From the NCBI GenBank assembly GCA_026261815.1, contig JAMPIT010000484.1, positions 14,296,501 through 14,360,500 of the forward strand: 64,000 bases of DNA. The letters run 5' to 3'. The translations under genes were made by a program, and so were the position numbers. The notes beneath the pieces are model-generated. The model did no database searches. It was not told the origin of the DNA and saw only the letters and a list, made by a program, of their open reading frames with translations. Position 1 is the first letter of the stretch, and each line of letters opens with the position of its first letter. This document shows positions 1-46,859 of the stretch, one piece after another. Source of the stretch: Monarcha castaneiventris obscurior. Lineage: Eukaryota > Chordata > Aves > Passeriformes > Monarchidae.

Positions 1-29524
<29,524 letters not shown>

Positions 29525-29673
29525 GTCCGTGCGCGAGACCCGGCGCGGGCGGAGGTCGGAGCGCGCGCGAGCGAGCGCGGCGGGCGGGCACGCGCTGGGC
29601 GAGGGGGAGGGGCCCGCCCCGCCCGCGCGCGCTTCGTGACGGGGTGGGCGGGGCCGCGCGCGCCATGGGGGCG

Positions 29674-29685
29674 GCCGCCATCTTG
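29674..29685 (-). promoter_or_regulatory. USP4: YY1-like site upstream of USP4
   Basis: GCCGCCATCTTG on the plus strand; the complement, CAAGATGGCGGC, is the strong YY1 consensus often found near start sites of housekeeping genes. It lies about 150 bases upstream of the USP4 ATG. Occupancy is inferred, not shown. Confidence 0.6.
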
Positions 29686-29859
29686 CGGCGGCAGCGTGAG
29701 GGCGCTGAGGGAGGGGTCGGGGCAGCGCTGCTGAGCGCCCTCATGGGGGCCGCGGGGAGAGCCCGGGGAGCAGGAGGACTCACCCCCGTGGGGATGGGCC
29801 TTGTACCCGAGGGGCCTTCGTGGTCGAGAGGGCTCTCGGGCCGGCCTCTTTAAGTCCTC

Positions 29860-32800
29860 AAATAAAAACAGTTCTGCCAACACTCGGCTCCCGTCTGCCT
29901 CCCTAGCAGCACCAGCACAGCCTTCCCCAAACCTGCTCAGGGTGGCTGCTGCCAGCCCACTGCTCTAGGCTCCAGACATCGTGTGCTTCACTTTCTCACC
30001 AAGAATCTGTTCCCTGAGTTACGGCTCGGTGAAGATCGAGCCCAAGCCGAAACCTTTAGTTCTTCATAAAGATTTTATTTTTCTCTCTCCCAGGGCAGTG
30101 TGTGACAAAACAGGTGGCAGAACCATTTGGTTGGACTGTGGTTTCTGTTTTAGGCGCTCCATTTTCTCACGTGGAGTAACTGGTCAGGGCGTTGGACTTC
30201 AAATTGTCATGGGAATAAACAGGAAGACGGGTCCGTGTGACCGACTGGGGAGTGCTCAGGAGTTCGGGGATTGTCTCAGGAGAGAACTGCTCAAGGAGAT
30301 TTAGGCACTGATCCCTCGAGTAGCCTGTCCTGTGCTGTTCAGGAACCCTGTCCTTGACAACGGGGGGACTTGGGAAGAGTTCAAAAGACCTGCCTTAAAC
30401 GGATGCACCAAAAAAATCCCTTCATCTTAGGTGAAACAAAGGCAGGGCTGATGGGGGTGCTGTGACTGCCTGTGCCAGGAGCGATCTGGCAGCACCGTGG
30501 GCAGGTGGGCTCTGCCAGCCTGGCACTGCCGCAGCAGCCAGGGTAGCGGGATAAAAGCCTTTTATCTTCCTGACAGCAGGGCAAGTCCATTCAGTTAACA
30601 CTGAAAGGACCATTTTCTCCTTCCAGTACGAGTTGAGTGTTGTTGCTTCAGTTTTTCTCAGAGGGCAGGCCCCCTTCGGGCTCTAACACACCCTATTATG
30701 GCAAGGGTGGGTGTGTTTTTAAAATGAGTCAGCTATTCTGAGATAGTTGCTTGTGTGGCTGACCTCACTCTGCTAATGAATTACTGACTCCTCATAGAAA
30801 GTGTGGTAAACAATTAAATGCTTTAATTCAGGCCTTTCTGATTCAGTACAAGGAAATTACATTGTTACAGTTTCACTGTAGACAGAGGTGTCTGTGTTCT
30901 CCTGGCTCCTCAAGCACTTTCCTTTCAGCCCTTGACTTCCTGCCCTGATCTCCAGCTCGTCCTGATGGGTGCAAAAGTGGCACTGACAGAAGCAAAACCC
31001 CCTCAAGTACCACAGGGCTGGAAGCAGGTGTTCCCCACCTGCCTGATGATGACAATGGTCAAACAGTGACTGAAAGCTTCCGAGGAGAAAGGGAACTTAA
31101 ATAGCTGAAAGAACCTTGGACTAGTTGAGTAAGAAAGGTCTCAGACTCAGGCTGATGGCACTTCTGTTGAGTAGACACATCTGAACACCACATCTCATCA
31201 GACAGGATTTCAGCAGATAGTCCAGGGTTTGGTGGGCAGAACTCTAGGGAATCTGGGAGAGGGAGATAGGGCCAGGAAGGATAATTTTCCTTGGAACTAG
31301 TTAACACTCCTGGCAGCTTCAAATATTTGAACTTGTTTAAAGATTTAAGAAGTTGGCAGCTATCAACTATCAGGGGGAAAGAAATAATTCACTGGGAGGG
31401 GATAGAAGTAGGGGACAAGCACTTTCTAGGAAGGAGAGAATATATGAAACTTTGATGTGCAGAAGAATGTAAAAACAGGAACACTAACAGAGGGATTAAG
31501 TGTTTGCAATTTAAGTGTAGAGGTAGGAAAACAGTGTAGGAGTGTAGATGTGACAGGACATGTTGAAAGGACAACATCTTCAAGCCACAGAAGCAACCAG
31601 TTGTGCTATTTATTTTAAGGTTTCCCTCTGAGTCAGTCTGTTTCTCTCTGGAATTACAGAAATTACAGAAACAGAACTGGGCTGGTTTATAATCCCTGAG
31701 GAATCGCCTGGGATTCTTCATGTCTCCCCTCAGCACAGAGCTGCTGCCTGTGGTGAAATGTTCACCTCTTCTCATCACGACACCAGCCAAGGTTTGGGTG
31801 TGAGATCCTGAGTGGGGGCAATGCTCCACCGTCCCTGTCATTGCCAGAGAGCCCCAGACCGTGCCCTCTGTGCTGCAGCCCACTGGCACCCAGAGCCAGC
31901 TACTCCAGGGAATGCTGAAATGACACCGGGAATAATAACAAGGCTGGGCAGCTTTCAGCCACACTGCAGAGTTCCTGCTGGTCTGCTTACACTGGGGTTC
32001 GTTTGCCTGCAGGCATGGCTCATTTTTGTCCTGGAATCACGTCACTGTACTGCTTCTGGCACGGTTGGGGCAGTTCTGGAGCTGTTGCTTTGTTTTTCTA
32101 CTAGCACAGCCCCAGCAGCCAGAAGGTAAACAAATCCCTTGGCCATAGGCACAGAATAAGCACAGTGGAAGGTGCCTTTCTGACCAGCAGGCTTGGTCAG
32201 AGACCCTTTTTGGCAGGGTGGAACAGCAGCAGGTGTTGGGGACTGCTCCCTGTAGCTGTGAGGCTTGGCCAAAGCCAGAGACTGGTTGGGAACAAAGGAG
32301 GCCCCTCTCAAACGGCTCAAGTTTGGTGAGTCAGGAATGAGGAAGCGCCACAGCTCACGTTGAGAAAGATTTTTCAGTGCCCTGAGTTCCTGCTGCTCGT
32401 GATCCCCTGTACTCTCCACCTATTTCAACATCCTGCATTAATGAGGGAAGTAGACCTAACTGAAAAAATAATCCCCTACACCATGCATCACCTGCTGCAA
32501 AGCCCAAATAGCTGCTGAAAACATCCTGTTTTTTTCTATGAAGCTGTGCTGGGATTTAAGAAATACCCCGGTGAGGATTGTGCAATCTGAGTTCAAAGCT
32601 CGATGACTCAGGGGTAGCAGCAAGCAGGGTGGTGCTGGCTGTAGGATTTAACCAGTCTCTCCTCAACCTTGAGGGATCCTTGGACATAGGTACAGTAACA
32701 AGGCAACTGTGAATTTGTGAAGTAAAAAGCTATAAACAAGAAGAAAAAACCACCAAACCCTCAAATCCTGAGTGTTTTTATTGTGAAAACAGTGCACTAA

Positions 32801-33990
32801 TGCTTGAAAGTGTTATGCCTTCCCTTGGAGAGCCCAAGTTTCTAGTCTGGGTTAGGACTCCTCAGTCCCACACCAAGTTTATACTCAGTTCTACAAGACC
32901 TTGTGAGGAGTGGCTTGTAATGAAATGTGCTCACAGAGCCATTAAAGGAGTGAAAATTTTCCTGTAGAAGGAGTTGAGCTACTGGGCAGAAGGATGGCAG
33001 GTGAAATTTGGCACAGGCTCATGATTTCCCATGGGAAACAAATCCTAATTGCAGCCATTTAGCAATGGTCTGTAAAACCAGGATTGCTGAGCAGGGACAA
33101 TATATCAGAATTATTATTGAATCATAGAATCATTGAGATTGGGAAAGACCTCTAAGATCATCAGGTCCAATTGTAGAAACCTCTTATAAAGTACTGCTCA
33201 GCTCCATGGTTGGCAGGAGTCAAAAAACTGTCAGGGAAGAAGTGAAAAGAAAAAGGAAGTATTTTTTGACACACGTGCACTTGGGAGTGTCATATACAAT
33301 TCCTGTGCCCAAAGGGCAACAAGGACACTCTGAGGCAGTTTCTGTGGTGGTTGAATGGGGTGGTATTGCACTGGGAACATGGATGAACTGGTTTGTCACA
33401 ATTCCCTGCGTTGTGAGGTGCCGGGGATGCACAAAGGTGCTTCAGGTCTCACGGAGGACTGGACAAGCATGTGAGGATCTGTGTTGGGCCACCACTGATG
33501 CAAAATGGAGTAGAGCCAGGGAGGGGGCAGTGCCTCTGAGACAAGGGGAGGGACAGTGGCTGCTGCTCCTGGTCTGGGTCCCCCCAGGCTGCAGGATCGC
33601 TCATCTCCCTGCCCCAGCAGTTATCAGCCTGTTGTGGCCTGTTGCTGGTAGCCACCGCTGGGAATTCACCAGCCAGTGTAAAATCATCCCCTGGCCACAT
33701 GCCAGTGTGTTCCCTCTGCACGGAAGCCTTAAGGGAGGTCCAGTGAGCAGTGAGGCAAGGTCTGTCTGTTCCCTGCTGCCCTCCCGCTCTGCCAGGCTCG
33801 TTACACGTGGGGCAGGACACGGTGCTGATTCACAGCTCACAGAGCCCGTGCCCCTGGTTCAGTTCAGCCTGACTGCACAGCCGTGCTCGAGTGCGCCGAG
33901 TCTGCCCCTGTGAGCACCCACATGGGCTGACGAACAGGTAACACCCCCATGTTTTACCCAACTCACCCAGATTTACCAAGCCACAGCCTT
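29860..33990. other. Intergenic region, USP4 to GPX1
   Basis: About 4.1 kb between the USP4 promoter and the GPX1 poly(A) region. Only a short CR1 tail (33119-33180) was recognised. A plus-strand open frame of 235 codons at 33206-33913 shows no known domain, and its composition fits chance in GC-rich DNA. No tRNA or known ncRNA was seen. Confidence 0.7.
33119..33180 (-). mobile_element. Short CR1 LINE 3' tail
   Basis: Plus strand reads AATCATAGAATCATTGAGAT, then GGGAAAGACCTCTAAGATCA and CAGGTCCAA: the reverse complement of an avian CR1 3' end. Only about 60 bases remain. Confidence 0.85.
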
Positions 33991-34009
33991 AGAGAAAGTA
34001 CACATTTTT

Positions 34010-34015
34010 TTTATT
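34010..34015 (-). terminator. GPX1: GPX1 poly(A) signal AATAAA
   Basis: TTTATT on the plus strand, about 225 bases past the stop codon and 70 past the SECIS. Sets a 3' UTR of roughly 240 bases, usual for GPX1. Confidence 0.85.
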
Positions 34016-34083
34016 CAGAGAATCACAGTAAACTACTGAGACTCACAGCTGCTTGCCCCAGCATAGTTTCCCAAACATTCCCA

Positions 34084-34152
34084 TGCAGCTTTTGAAAACA
34101 TCAAGCACACTTCAAGGATTTGGAAGATGCACCATCATAAGCAAAACCTGCA
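34084..34152 (-). promoter_or_regulatory. GPX1: SECIS element in the GPX1 3' UTR
   Basis: Read on the minus strand: lower stem TGCAGGTTTTG (34142-34152) pairs with CAAAAGCTGCA (34084-34094) with one G-G mismatch. Then come the quartet strand ATGA (34135-34138), an upper stem around GCATCTTC/GAAGTGTGC with one bulge, an apical AAA (34119-34121), and the opposing TGA of the quartet (34101-34103). This is the standard SECIS plan, about 90 bases beyond the stop codon. It recruits SBP2 and the Sec elongation factor to decode UGA. Confidence 0.9.
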
Positions 34153-34238
34153 CGAGACATTGGGATTTCTGCCAGAGCATCAGCTGCCTGCGAGGAAAAC
34201 AGGCAGGTAAACAGCAAGAGGAAAGGGCAGAGAACCTT

Positions 34239-34589
34239 CTAGGCAACCTTCTGCAGAAGCAACTCAATGTCGTCTTGGATCTTGATGGTTTCGAAACTCC
34301 GGCTGTAGCGTTTGAAAGGCACGCCGTCGGGGCCGATGAGGAACTTCTCGAAGTTCCAGGCGATGTCGTTGCGGCAGACCGGGGACCAGATGATGTACTG
34401 CGGGTTGGTCATCAGCGAGGAGGGATCGTCGTGCGGGAAGGGCAGCGCCTCTTTCAGGAAAGTGAAGAGGGGGTGCGCGTTCTTCCCGTTCACCTCGCAC
34501 TTCTCGAACATGATGAAATTGGGCTTGTACCCGTTGCCAGGACGAACGTGCTCGAGCATGGGAAGGATCTCATCGTTGGTGCCATTTTC
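34239..34589 (-). CDS. GPX1: GPX1 coding exon 2
   Basis: 116 codons and a TAG stop. Reads [20 protein letters not shown] at the start and ends [11 protein letters not shown]. Acceptor TTCCTTAG|GAAA. The single intron is 125 bases (34590-34714). Confidence 0.97.
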   Translation of the reverse strand, partial: ENGTNDEILPMLEHVRPGNGYKPNFIMFEKCEVNGKNAHPLFTFLKEALPFPHDDPSSLMTNPQYIIWSPVCRNDIAWNFEKFLIGPDGVPFKRYSRSFETIKIQDDIELLLQKVA

Positions 34590-34966
34590 CTAAGGAAACA
34601 GAAGCAAACCCGCCCCGAGCGCGGCCCGTGAGAGCCCGACCGGGGTGGGCGGCTCCTCCCCGCTCCCCGCTCCCCGCTCCCCGGTCCCGCTCCCGGCCCC
34701 GCCGCCCGCCCTACCTGGTGCCCGAACTGGTTGCAGGGGAAGCCGAGGACCTGGAGCCCGCGGGGGCCGTAGCGCTGCTGCAGCTCGTTGAGCTGCAGGA
34801 AGTCGCGCGTGGTCGTGCCTCAGAGCGACGCCACATTGACCACCAGCAGCACCTTGCCCCGAAACGAGCCCAGCGACAGCGGCTCCGCCGAGCCCAGCGG
34901 CCGCGCCGACAGCCCCGCCAGCCCCGCCAGCCCCGCCGCACGCCCGCCCGCCGCTGCCGCCGCCAT
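34239..34966 (-). CDS. GPX1: Glutathione peroxidase 1, selenoprotein
   Basis: Reduces hydrogen peroxide and organic hydroperoxides with glutathione, mainly in cytosol and mitochondria. Two coding exons (34715-34966 and 34239-34589) give 200 residues, against about 203 in human. Visible parts: [13 protein letters not shown] then in-frame UGA as selenocysteine 49, [26 protein letters not shown] with catalytic Gln80, FEKCEVNG, and [16 protein letters not shown] with Trp162 and Asn163. The set Sec-Gln-Trp-Asn is complete. The ATG has an optimal CACCATGG context inside a CpG island. The N-terminus, rich in Ala, Gly and Leu, could act in mitochondrial entry but this is a guess. A SECIS hairpin follows in the 3' UTR. 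Placement between USP4 and RHOA matches GPX1 in other vertebrates. Software that treats UGA as a stop would truncate this gene or call it broken. Confidence 0.97.
34715..34966 (-). CDS. GPX1: GPX1 coding exon 1 (contains Sec49)
   Basis: 84 codons, phase 0 at its end (HQ|EN). Donor CAG|GTAGGG. Very GC-rich. The UGA is at codon 49, as in mammalian GPX1. Confidence 0.95.
34820..34822 (-). other. GPX1: UGA selenocysteine codon 49
   Basis: In-frame TGA between VNVASL and GTTTRDFLQ, exactly where the family has its active-site selenocysteine. The conserved protein continues on both sides and a SECIS element is present, so it is recoded rather than a stop. Confidence 0.97.
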
Positions 34967-35220
34967 GGTGCGCACTGCCGGGAGAGCGGCCCCGCTCCCG
35001 CCGCCGCCGCGCTCCGCCCGCCCCGTCCCGCCGGGGCCGCCCCCGACCCCGCCCCGAGCCGCCGGGGACCGACCCCGCCCCGAGCCGCCGCCCGCCGCTC
35101 CCGAGCGCTGCCGCTCCCGAGCGCTGCCCCGCCCGGGCACCGCCGTCCGCCCGGCCCGACCGCGCCTCCCGGCTTTGGCCGGGCGCAGAGAGTCGGCCCG
35201 GGCCGGCTCTGAAGGGCTGG

Positions 35221-38200
35221 GGGAGCTTTGATCAGTGAAACGCGCAGAGCCGGGTGGTTTTAAAATCCACGGCTAACAGGGAAGTATCGCCGATCCTCGG
35301 AAACGCTGTGGAAAAGCAGTAAAACACAGAGTGGGCCCAGGAGTTGCAGCCTTCGTAGTGACACGGCCACCCGCGTCCGGGGGTGGCACAGTGTAGCACC
35401 AAGGCTGCAGCATCCTCCGAGAACACCAGTGCCACCGAGCATGGCTTTGGGGAGAGAAACACCTTCAGTTTGTGCATCAGGAAGAGGAACGGGAGGGGCA
35501 CAACAAAGAGGGACAACAAATTCCCTTCTTCAGACTCCTATAATTTTTCCACCTCTTTGAGGCTGGTGAAGTCTACACACAGGGTTACAGCTTGGTATAT
35601 CCTCACTAGATAAAGAGAAGGAGGCTCCTTCTTCAATTTCAGGGGTTGCTTTTCCCCATCCTTGACTTTTCCATTTCTTGCCGAACTGCTTCAGTCTGTT
35701 TTGAGGAGTGTTACATCATGCAGTATTGACTGCTCTTTTCCCCACAGATTCAAGACAGCCCTAAGTGAACTGGGCTGTTTCTTGTACTCACACCGTGGCC
35801 CGGCTGTCCCTCCACAGGTCTTTGTGATCCACTGCCCTCCCCCAGAGCACCCTGTGAAGAGGCAGGTCGGGGTCAGGCCTTGTGGCCATGTCCATGGGTT
35901 GGACCAGCGGGGCCTGTGGAGCAGCACAGCTCGGCAGGAACAAAGAGCCAGGGCCTCAGCTCCAGTGCAGCTCCCAGGGGGAAGCAGGGAGCCCCTGCTG
36001 AGGCTCCTGCCAGCATCTGCGCCAAGTGAGCTCCATTCACAACAGCCCAAGGTCAGACAGCTGCTTATCAGCCCTGGCTCCCAGCCAAGGCAGCGTGGGC
36101 CCCGGCGCGGGGGGATGCGCTCAGGCCCCCCCTCGCTGTCTGCTCTCTTTCATGCTTGGGAGCAGGGCCTTGTCACGAAATGCCAGCTGTCACCAACAGG
36201 CACCACATAATGCTGCCTCTCGGGTCTGGGTGCCCAGGTGACTGCAGGATCTGGGGGGGTTGCTTTGAGCCACTCTTGGCACCTGCCCCAATGACTGGGA
36301 ACTGGAATAGCTCCAGTTCCTGGCTGTGGCGAGTTTTGGAGACCTTGCTGATTATCTTGCATCTTTGGGGACCTGCAGTGTGTTGCAGCAATGATAGCAG
36401 GAGCCATGACAAGTGTCCTGAGAGAGATCAGGGCTGGAAAACGGCTGATGAGCAGAGGCACATGATCCATGTTTGCTCTTGAATTAATCGACGGTTACAG
36501 TCGACACAGACTCCTCACCCACCCCTGGGGACAGCGAGACAGTTCCTGAAGAGGAGGAATTTCCCTTCAGGGTGACCTCTAGGGCGGGGCCACATCTCTG
36601 CTGCCACTTTTGACCTCAGACTGGCACCTTCAGTCCTCTGTCTGGTCCCAGGGAATTACTCTGAGTAGGGGAGTTTACTTCTGGGGCCCTGCTCTTTCGA
36701 GAGAAGCACAGGTTAGGGCTTTCCCTTCCTTGATGAGCGAGTTTTAAGGGCACAGAATGAACTTCCTTGTTGGCTCAGAGCTATGGCCTGTGCCTGGACA
36801 CATTCTGTGCAGCCTGTACAGAATCCAGAGAAGTGCCAGAAGCTCCAGGAGGACTAGATGGGTTCAGGGGACCCTTTTTGAGGTGTGTGACAAGTGACAG
36901 TTGCCCTACAAGGTCAAAAAAATTGCTGTTTAACAGCAGCAGCAGCAGAGAGTAATCACAAAGGCCACAAAACCACACCTTCTGGCCTCCTGCTTACATC
37001 ATGTACTCCTGGTACTGAACTCCCTCCCCTGCCCAGGGGGCTGGCACTTGGCTCCTAACTCTTCCCCTGCCTCTTCCACAGCTCCTTGCCTGCCTGGATC
37101 ACTCTCGGTTAGTGCTGAGCTTTCATTTCCCAGGTCAGGTCCGGCCATCTGTGTCCTCAACTCAGTTTCATCCAGAGCAAATGTGGCTTCCAGAGGTGAC
37201 AGATGTTGCAGGAACCCAGAGAGAGCCAGGCTGCCAGCCACTGAAGGCAGGAAAGCTGAGGACTGATAACTGAGTTGATGGTGTAGGTCAGCAAAAGCTT
37301 AAGAGTCAAACTGGGCCAACAGTCACTGCTGGGTTGAGGAACAGCAGCAGATACACAGCCACAGGCTTTGAGGAACAGCCAGCTCCCTGTAGGAGCTGTT
37401 CTGTAACTGTGGCCATAGCAAACTGCAACCACACATCCCTGCAAGACTGAAAACCCCCAGATTTGCTCAACTGCAACACCCCCTTCAAAGAAGGGAACTG
37501 CAAATGAGCAACTAAACTTATCAACAGGCCAGCAAACGAAATCCTCCCCAGGCAGCCCCACAGCTGCAGCTGAGAACTTCCTGCTTTGTTCAACCCAGTC
37601 ACCCTGCAGGGGAGCACAAGCACCCAGGAGAGGAAGGAGGGAAGGGTGGGGCAGCACTGTGGGACACCACTGGACATGTCAGACACTTCACTCTGGCTGG
37701 CTGTGGCTGAAGAGAAAGGACAAGGACCAGAGGTACAGGGCACTCCTACGGCTGGGTCTGTTTCTCCTTTGCTGCAGGAAAAGCAATCAGGAATTGTACA
37801 AAAAAAGGGGTTTGTAGGCCATTAAGGGGTGCAGCCAGGTGCTCAGACATGGATTGTCATCAGCAACTGGACTCCTTCCTGCCCAGCCCAGCACGGAGGC
37901 CCTCAGCTCGGCAGCAGCTGCTGTGAATACCAGCATGAGCATGGCGATGCCCACTGCTGTCCTGGCCTTTCCTCCCCAGGAGAAGCACGATCTGCTCTCC
38001 AGCACTGGTGCAGCACAGGGCTCACACCTTGAGCCCAGCCCGTGCTGCAGGGCTCGAAGGCATCCCTCATGGAGTGCCATGGCAAACACCGTGCCCCATG
38101 CAACCTCTGCTGCTGCTCCAGTGCAGCCCGGCTGCTGCAAACCATCACGTGCTCCCACAGCAACACTGCAGCTGCTCCTCCCTTCCTCCTACACAGCCTC

Positions 38201-38530
38201 CTCCTGCTCCTCTAGTCCCCTGCTCAGGACTGACAAATCCAACTCAGCTGATGCACTCTCATCTCGTCTGAGTATCAAAAGCTCCTGGGAAGCTTTGCTG
38301 CTCACTGCAGGGGCCAGGTGAGATACTGCACCTCTGCTCTGCTGCAGCGTTTGGAAACCACCATGAGCAGCAGACGGGTACCCCTTGCTGGGAAATTAAA
38401 ATAAGTATTAAAGCACTTGCAACTGCTCAGCGAATTCTCTCTCAGCTTTATCAAAAATGGTGTTTCTGATTCAGGCTGTCAGATGCTGGGACAAAAACCC
38501 AGAGTGAGGAATACAGACACCAGGATACAG
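35221..38530. other. Intergenic region, GPX1 to RHOA
   Basis: About 3.3 kb, moderately GC-rich, with a short CAG/AGC run near 36933-36947. The plus-strand open frame of 182 codons at 35662-36210 and others have no recognisable motif and no matching splice context. No transposon or RNA gene recognised. Confidence 0.65.
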
Positions 38531-38531
38531 G

Positions 38532-39616
38532 GAGCTTAGAAAACTGCCTTTATTCTATTAGTTCTTGGAAAAATGAAAATACAGAAAGAGTTTAGTTGGC
38601 TGCAGAACAGCAAGAAGTTCACAGGTTAGGAGTCTGATCACTACATGGTAACCAAACTTACACAAAAAGTTTCTTTTTTTTTTTTAAAGTTTTGAAACTG
38701 GGTCCAGCAATGAATTTAAGGCAACTGAACAGTTCAGAAGCTTTGAGTGTGAGCAGGCTGTCTTTACTCATCCCTACAGCACGTCATGGAAAAAACTTCT
38801 CCTGGGTGTGCAGACCACTCAAATCATTCAAATGGGTCAGACTCTTACAAATGAACAGGGGAAGAGGATCAGCTGCTTTCCATCGGACTTTATTTTCAAA
38901 TACAGTTTCTTAAAAAACCCAGAACACCTTAACGCAGAGGTTACAAGTAACAGTATTAGGAAATCCAATTATACAAAAAATACTACATCTAAGCTGGGGT
39001 AAATAGATTTATTTTTGGTAACATACATTTAAACTGGCACTAATTACACAGTAACTAAAAGGTAACTAACATGAAACCACAGAACCCTCACTTTTCCTTA
39101 GCTGAATGGGACTTGGTCATTTCAGAGTGATCACATTTTCAAACTAATGTTTTACACCAAGCCATGAAAATCAGATCTTCCTAAATGTGATAGCACTGAA
39201 GCTACGCTCAATTCCATACAGCCATGTAACGGTTGTACTCAATTAGAATAGGACGTTAGTTATAAAGTAGTTACAGACCAATCCTCTGTGTTGACAGCTT
39301 TTTCTCTTTCTAGAGAGAAGAAAGAAGATAGAGAATTGTCTTCAATTAGCGCCTGGCATATCCTGTGAGTGCAGAAAAGGTTTGTTAGAGGAATGTTGAG
39401 GTTAACCTTGGGTGCACAGATGAATTTGATGCAGATTGTTATAAAAATCATGGTTGGCTTCTAAATACTGGTAGCAAGATGACTCGATTTTTAAATCTCT
39501 TAAGTAAATTATAGATAATGAAAAAGGCCAGTAATCATACACTAAGATTAATAAACAGCACTTCAAAATTACTCAAGTGCAGGGTGCTGCTTTGGCCATC
39601 TTCCTCTGGCCACGCT
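38532..39616 (-). other. RHOA: RHOA 3' UTR
   Basis: About 1.1 kb between the TAA stop and the poly(A) signal at 38549-38554. AT-rich with a T-run near 38671-38684 on the plus strand. The length is close to that of mammalian RHOA 3' UTRs. Confidence 0.75.
38549..38554 (-). terminator. RHOA: RHOA poly(A) signal AATAAA
   Basis: TTTATT on the plus strand; on the minus strand AATAAAGGCAG is followed within 30-40 bases by TGGTGTCTGT, a good GU-rich downstream element. Other TTTATT sites at about 38888 and 39009 could give shorter 3' UTRs. Confidence 0.8.
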
Positions 39617-45003
<5,387 letters not shown>

Positions 45004-46859
45004 TCAACTGCTACAGCTTTTAAGCGAGATGCTAATAATTAATAAATCCTTTTAAATTGACCTTTCAAATTGATTCTACATGTCCATAAGAGAGACACAC
45101 ATATCTGGACCTGGGTGAGTTCAGATTCCCATCCTTTTAAGAAAAAACACTCCCTAACACTAATCAACATAGTGGTGAGCCCACTAGGTGCAAGAATAGA
45201 AAGGAGAGGAGATGGACCTGGTTTAGCCCAGATTTAATGATCTGTTCTGAAGGCTGAGATAGGAGCACCCAGAGATAACAAGTGAGTGAGCAGCACTGTC
45301 CCAGGGCACCCTCTCAGAAGTGTATTCCAGGTAATCATGTACAAGATGCTTCAATTTAAGGGCAGTAACATTTTCATATCACATTGAGTTGTCTTAACTA
45401 CAAAATGACAGCAAGCTGGACTGAGGAGCACCAGCTGCCACGTCAGAGCACCAACAGAAGGACCTCAAGGTAACCAGTTCCTCAGATTACAACCACCACT
45501 CTGCAAAGGATTGTGGCAGGACACATCTCACTCCTCACCCACTTTCCCGGGCATCACCACTCCCAGGTTAATAGAGCCTGCTGTCAGACTGCAGTAAGTA
45601 AAGGGGGTACTTAGAAGTGGAGACCCCCGTGGTGCTCCTTACAGACCTCTCCTGCACAATGTATTGATCTGTATCAGGACCATACAAATCCCTGACCTGC
45701 TCACAAGCACCTCTCACCTCAAAGAGAGAGTACAAAAGCTTGAAGAGGTTTAGGGCAAGCCTGGAGTCAGGGTGGGGCCGAATGAGATGGCTGTTTTGGA
45801 TCTGGCAAAGCAAACAAAACCAGCACTATGTATGTGCCTGCTCCCTTCTTTCTTTTCTCCAGACATTTATTTGTGACCAATGCAGGAACAAGCTAAAGAT
45901 GTAGGGAGTGACCTGGCTGCAAGGCAGTGCAATGAGGACAGAACCATAACGACTTTCTTCTCCATAACATAAAGGCACTCCAGGGGAAGCCGCTTAGTCA
46001 TGAAGCTTCCTGGAAATGGAGCAAACAGCAACGCCACCACAATACCTATGACTGCATGACCAAAATACCACAGAGGGAGCACCCTGTGAGTTAATTTTTG
46101 CCATGACAAACCCAGAACAAAGTTCTACAAGGATGACCAGGGCTGCTGGCAAGGGGAGAAGGCCTCAAAGAAGCATAGGAGAGATTTAAAGGACACAGCA
46201 AAAATATTTTATCCTTTTCACCTCTTCTCTTACCTCATGAAATTACGCAAGAAGGTAAAACTACCATCCAAAAGCAAACTCTGGTACTGTTAGGTGGTGA
46301 AGAAGCAGTGGATATTACAGGGAATCTGTACTTCTGCTCCAGGTACAGAAAAGGACCATTTCAACCCACCAAGCAGCAAGGGTCAAGGACAGCCTTGTCA
46401 GACACCACTGCTCAAGTGATACAAATCCATGTCTAAATTGGGTTTCTTTCACCTTGTAAATATGTATGTACACTAGTTAAAGTTATTTACTGTAGGGACT
46501 TGGGGTTATTTTTACATTTGTGGAAAGTTTTAAATGATCCAAACCATGTAAGAGTTTTCTTTACATAGTTTTAGATGGTTCTGAATACTTTCTATCAAGG
46601 TAGTATTTGAATTTTACAAAACTGGTAATGATCTGTCCTCTGTACCAAGTCAAGATCAACTACTTGTAACTTCTATTTAACGTCAGCTTTGGCTAATCTG
46701 CCTTTCAAGTCCTACAAAACCTCTGAAGTCATGTACTCTCGTGCTCCACAATGTTTACTATGAGAAAACTTCCCTCAATGTGTACCCTCACGCTCCTTTG
46801 ATGTAATATAAGCCCATTACTGTTTATGCTGTTTTTCGTGGCCAAAAGGAAATGGATTA

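Larger units (their letters stand above)
34600..35220. promoter_or_regulatory. GPX1: GPX1 CpG-island promoter
   Basis: CpG-dense stretch covering GPX1 exon 1 and about 250 bases upstream, with repeated GCCCCGCCC and CCGCCC blocks (GC boxes). No TATA box seen. GTGCGCACTGC just upstream of the ATG resembles half of an NRF1 site; that is only suggestive. Confidence 0.8.

Noticed and set aside
33206..33913. 235-codon plus-strand frame between USP4 and GPX1
   Set aside because: No domain, no splice or promoter context, and overlapping frames of similar length on the other strand. Probably chance, though not excluded without RNA data.
34820..34822. In-frame TGA as a sign of a broken GPX1 gene
   Set aside because: It is exactly at the family's selenocysteine place, conserved sequence continues on both sides, and a SECIS element follows in the 3' UTR.
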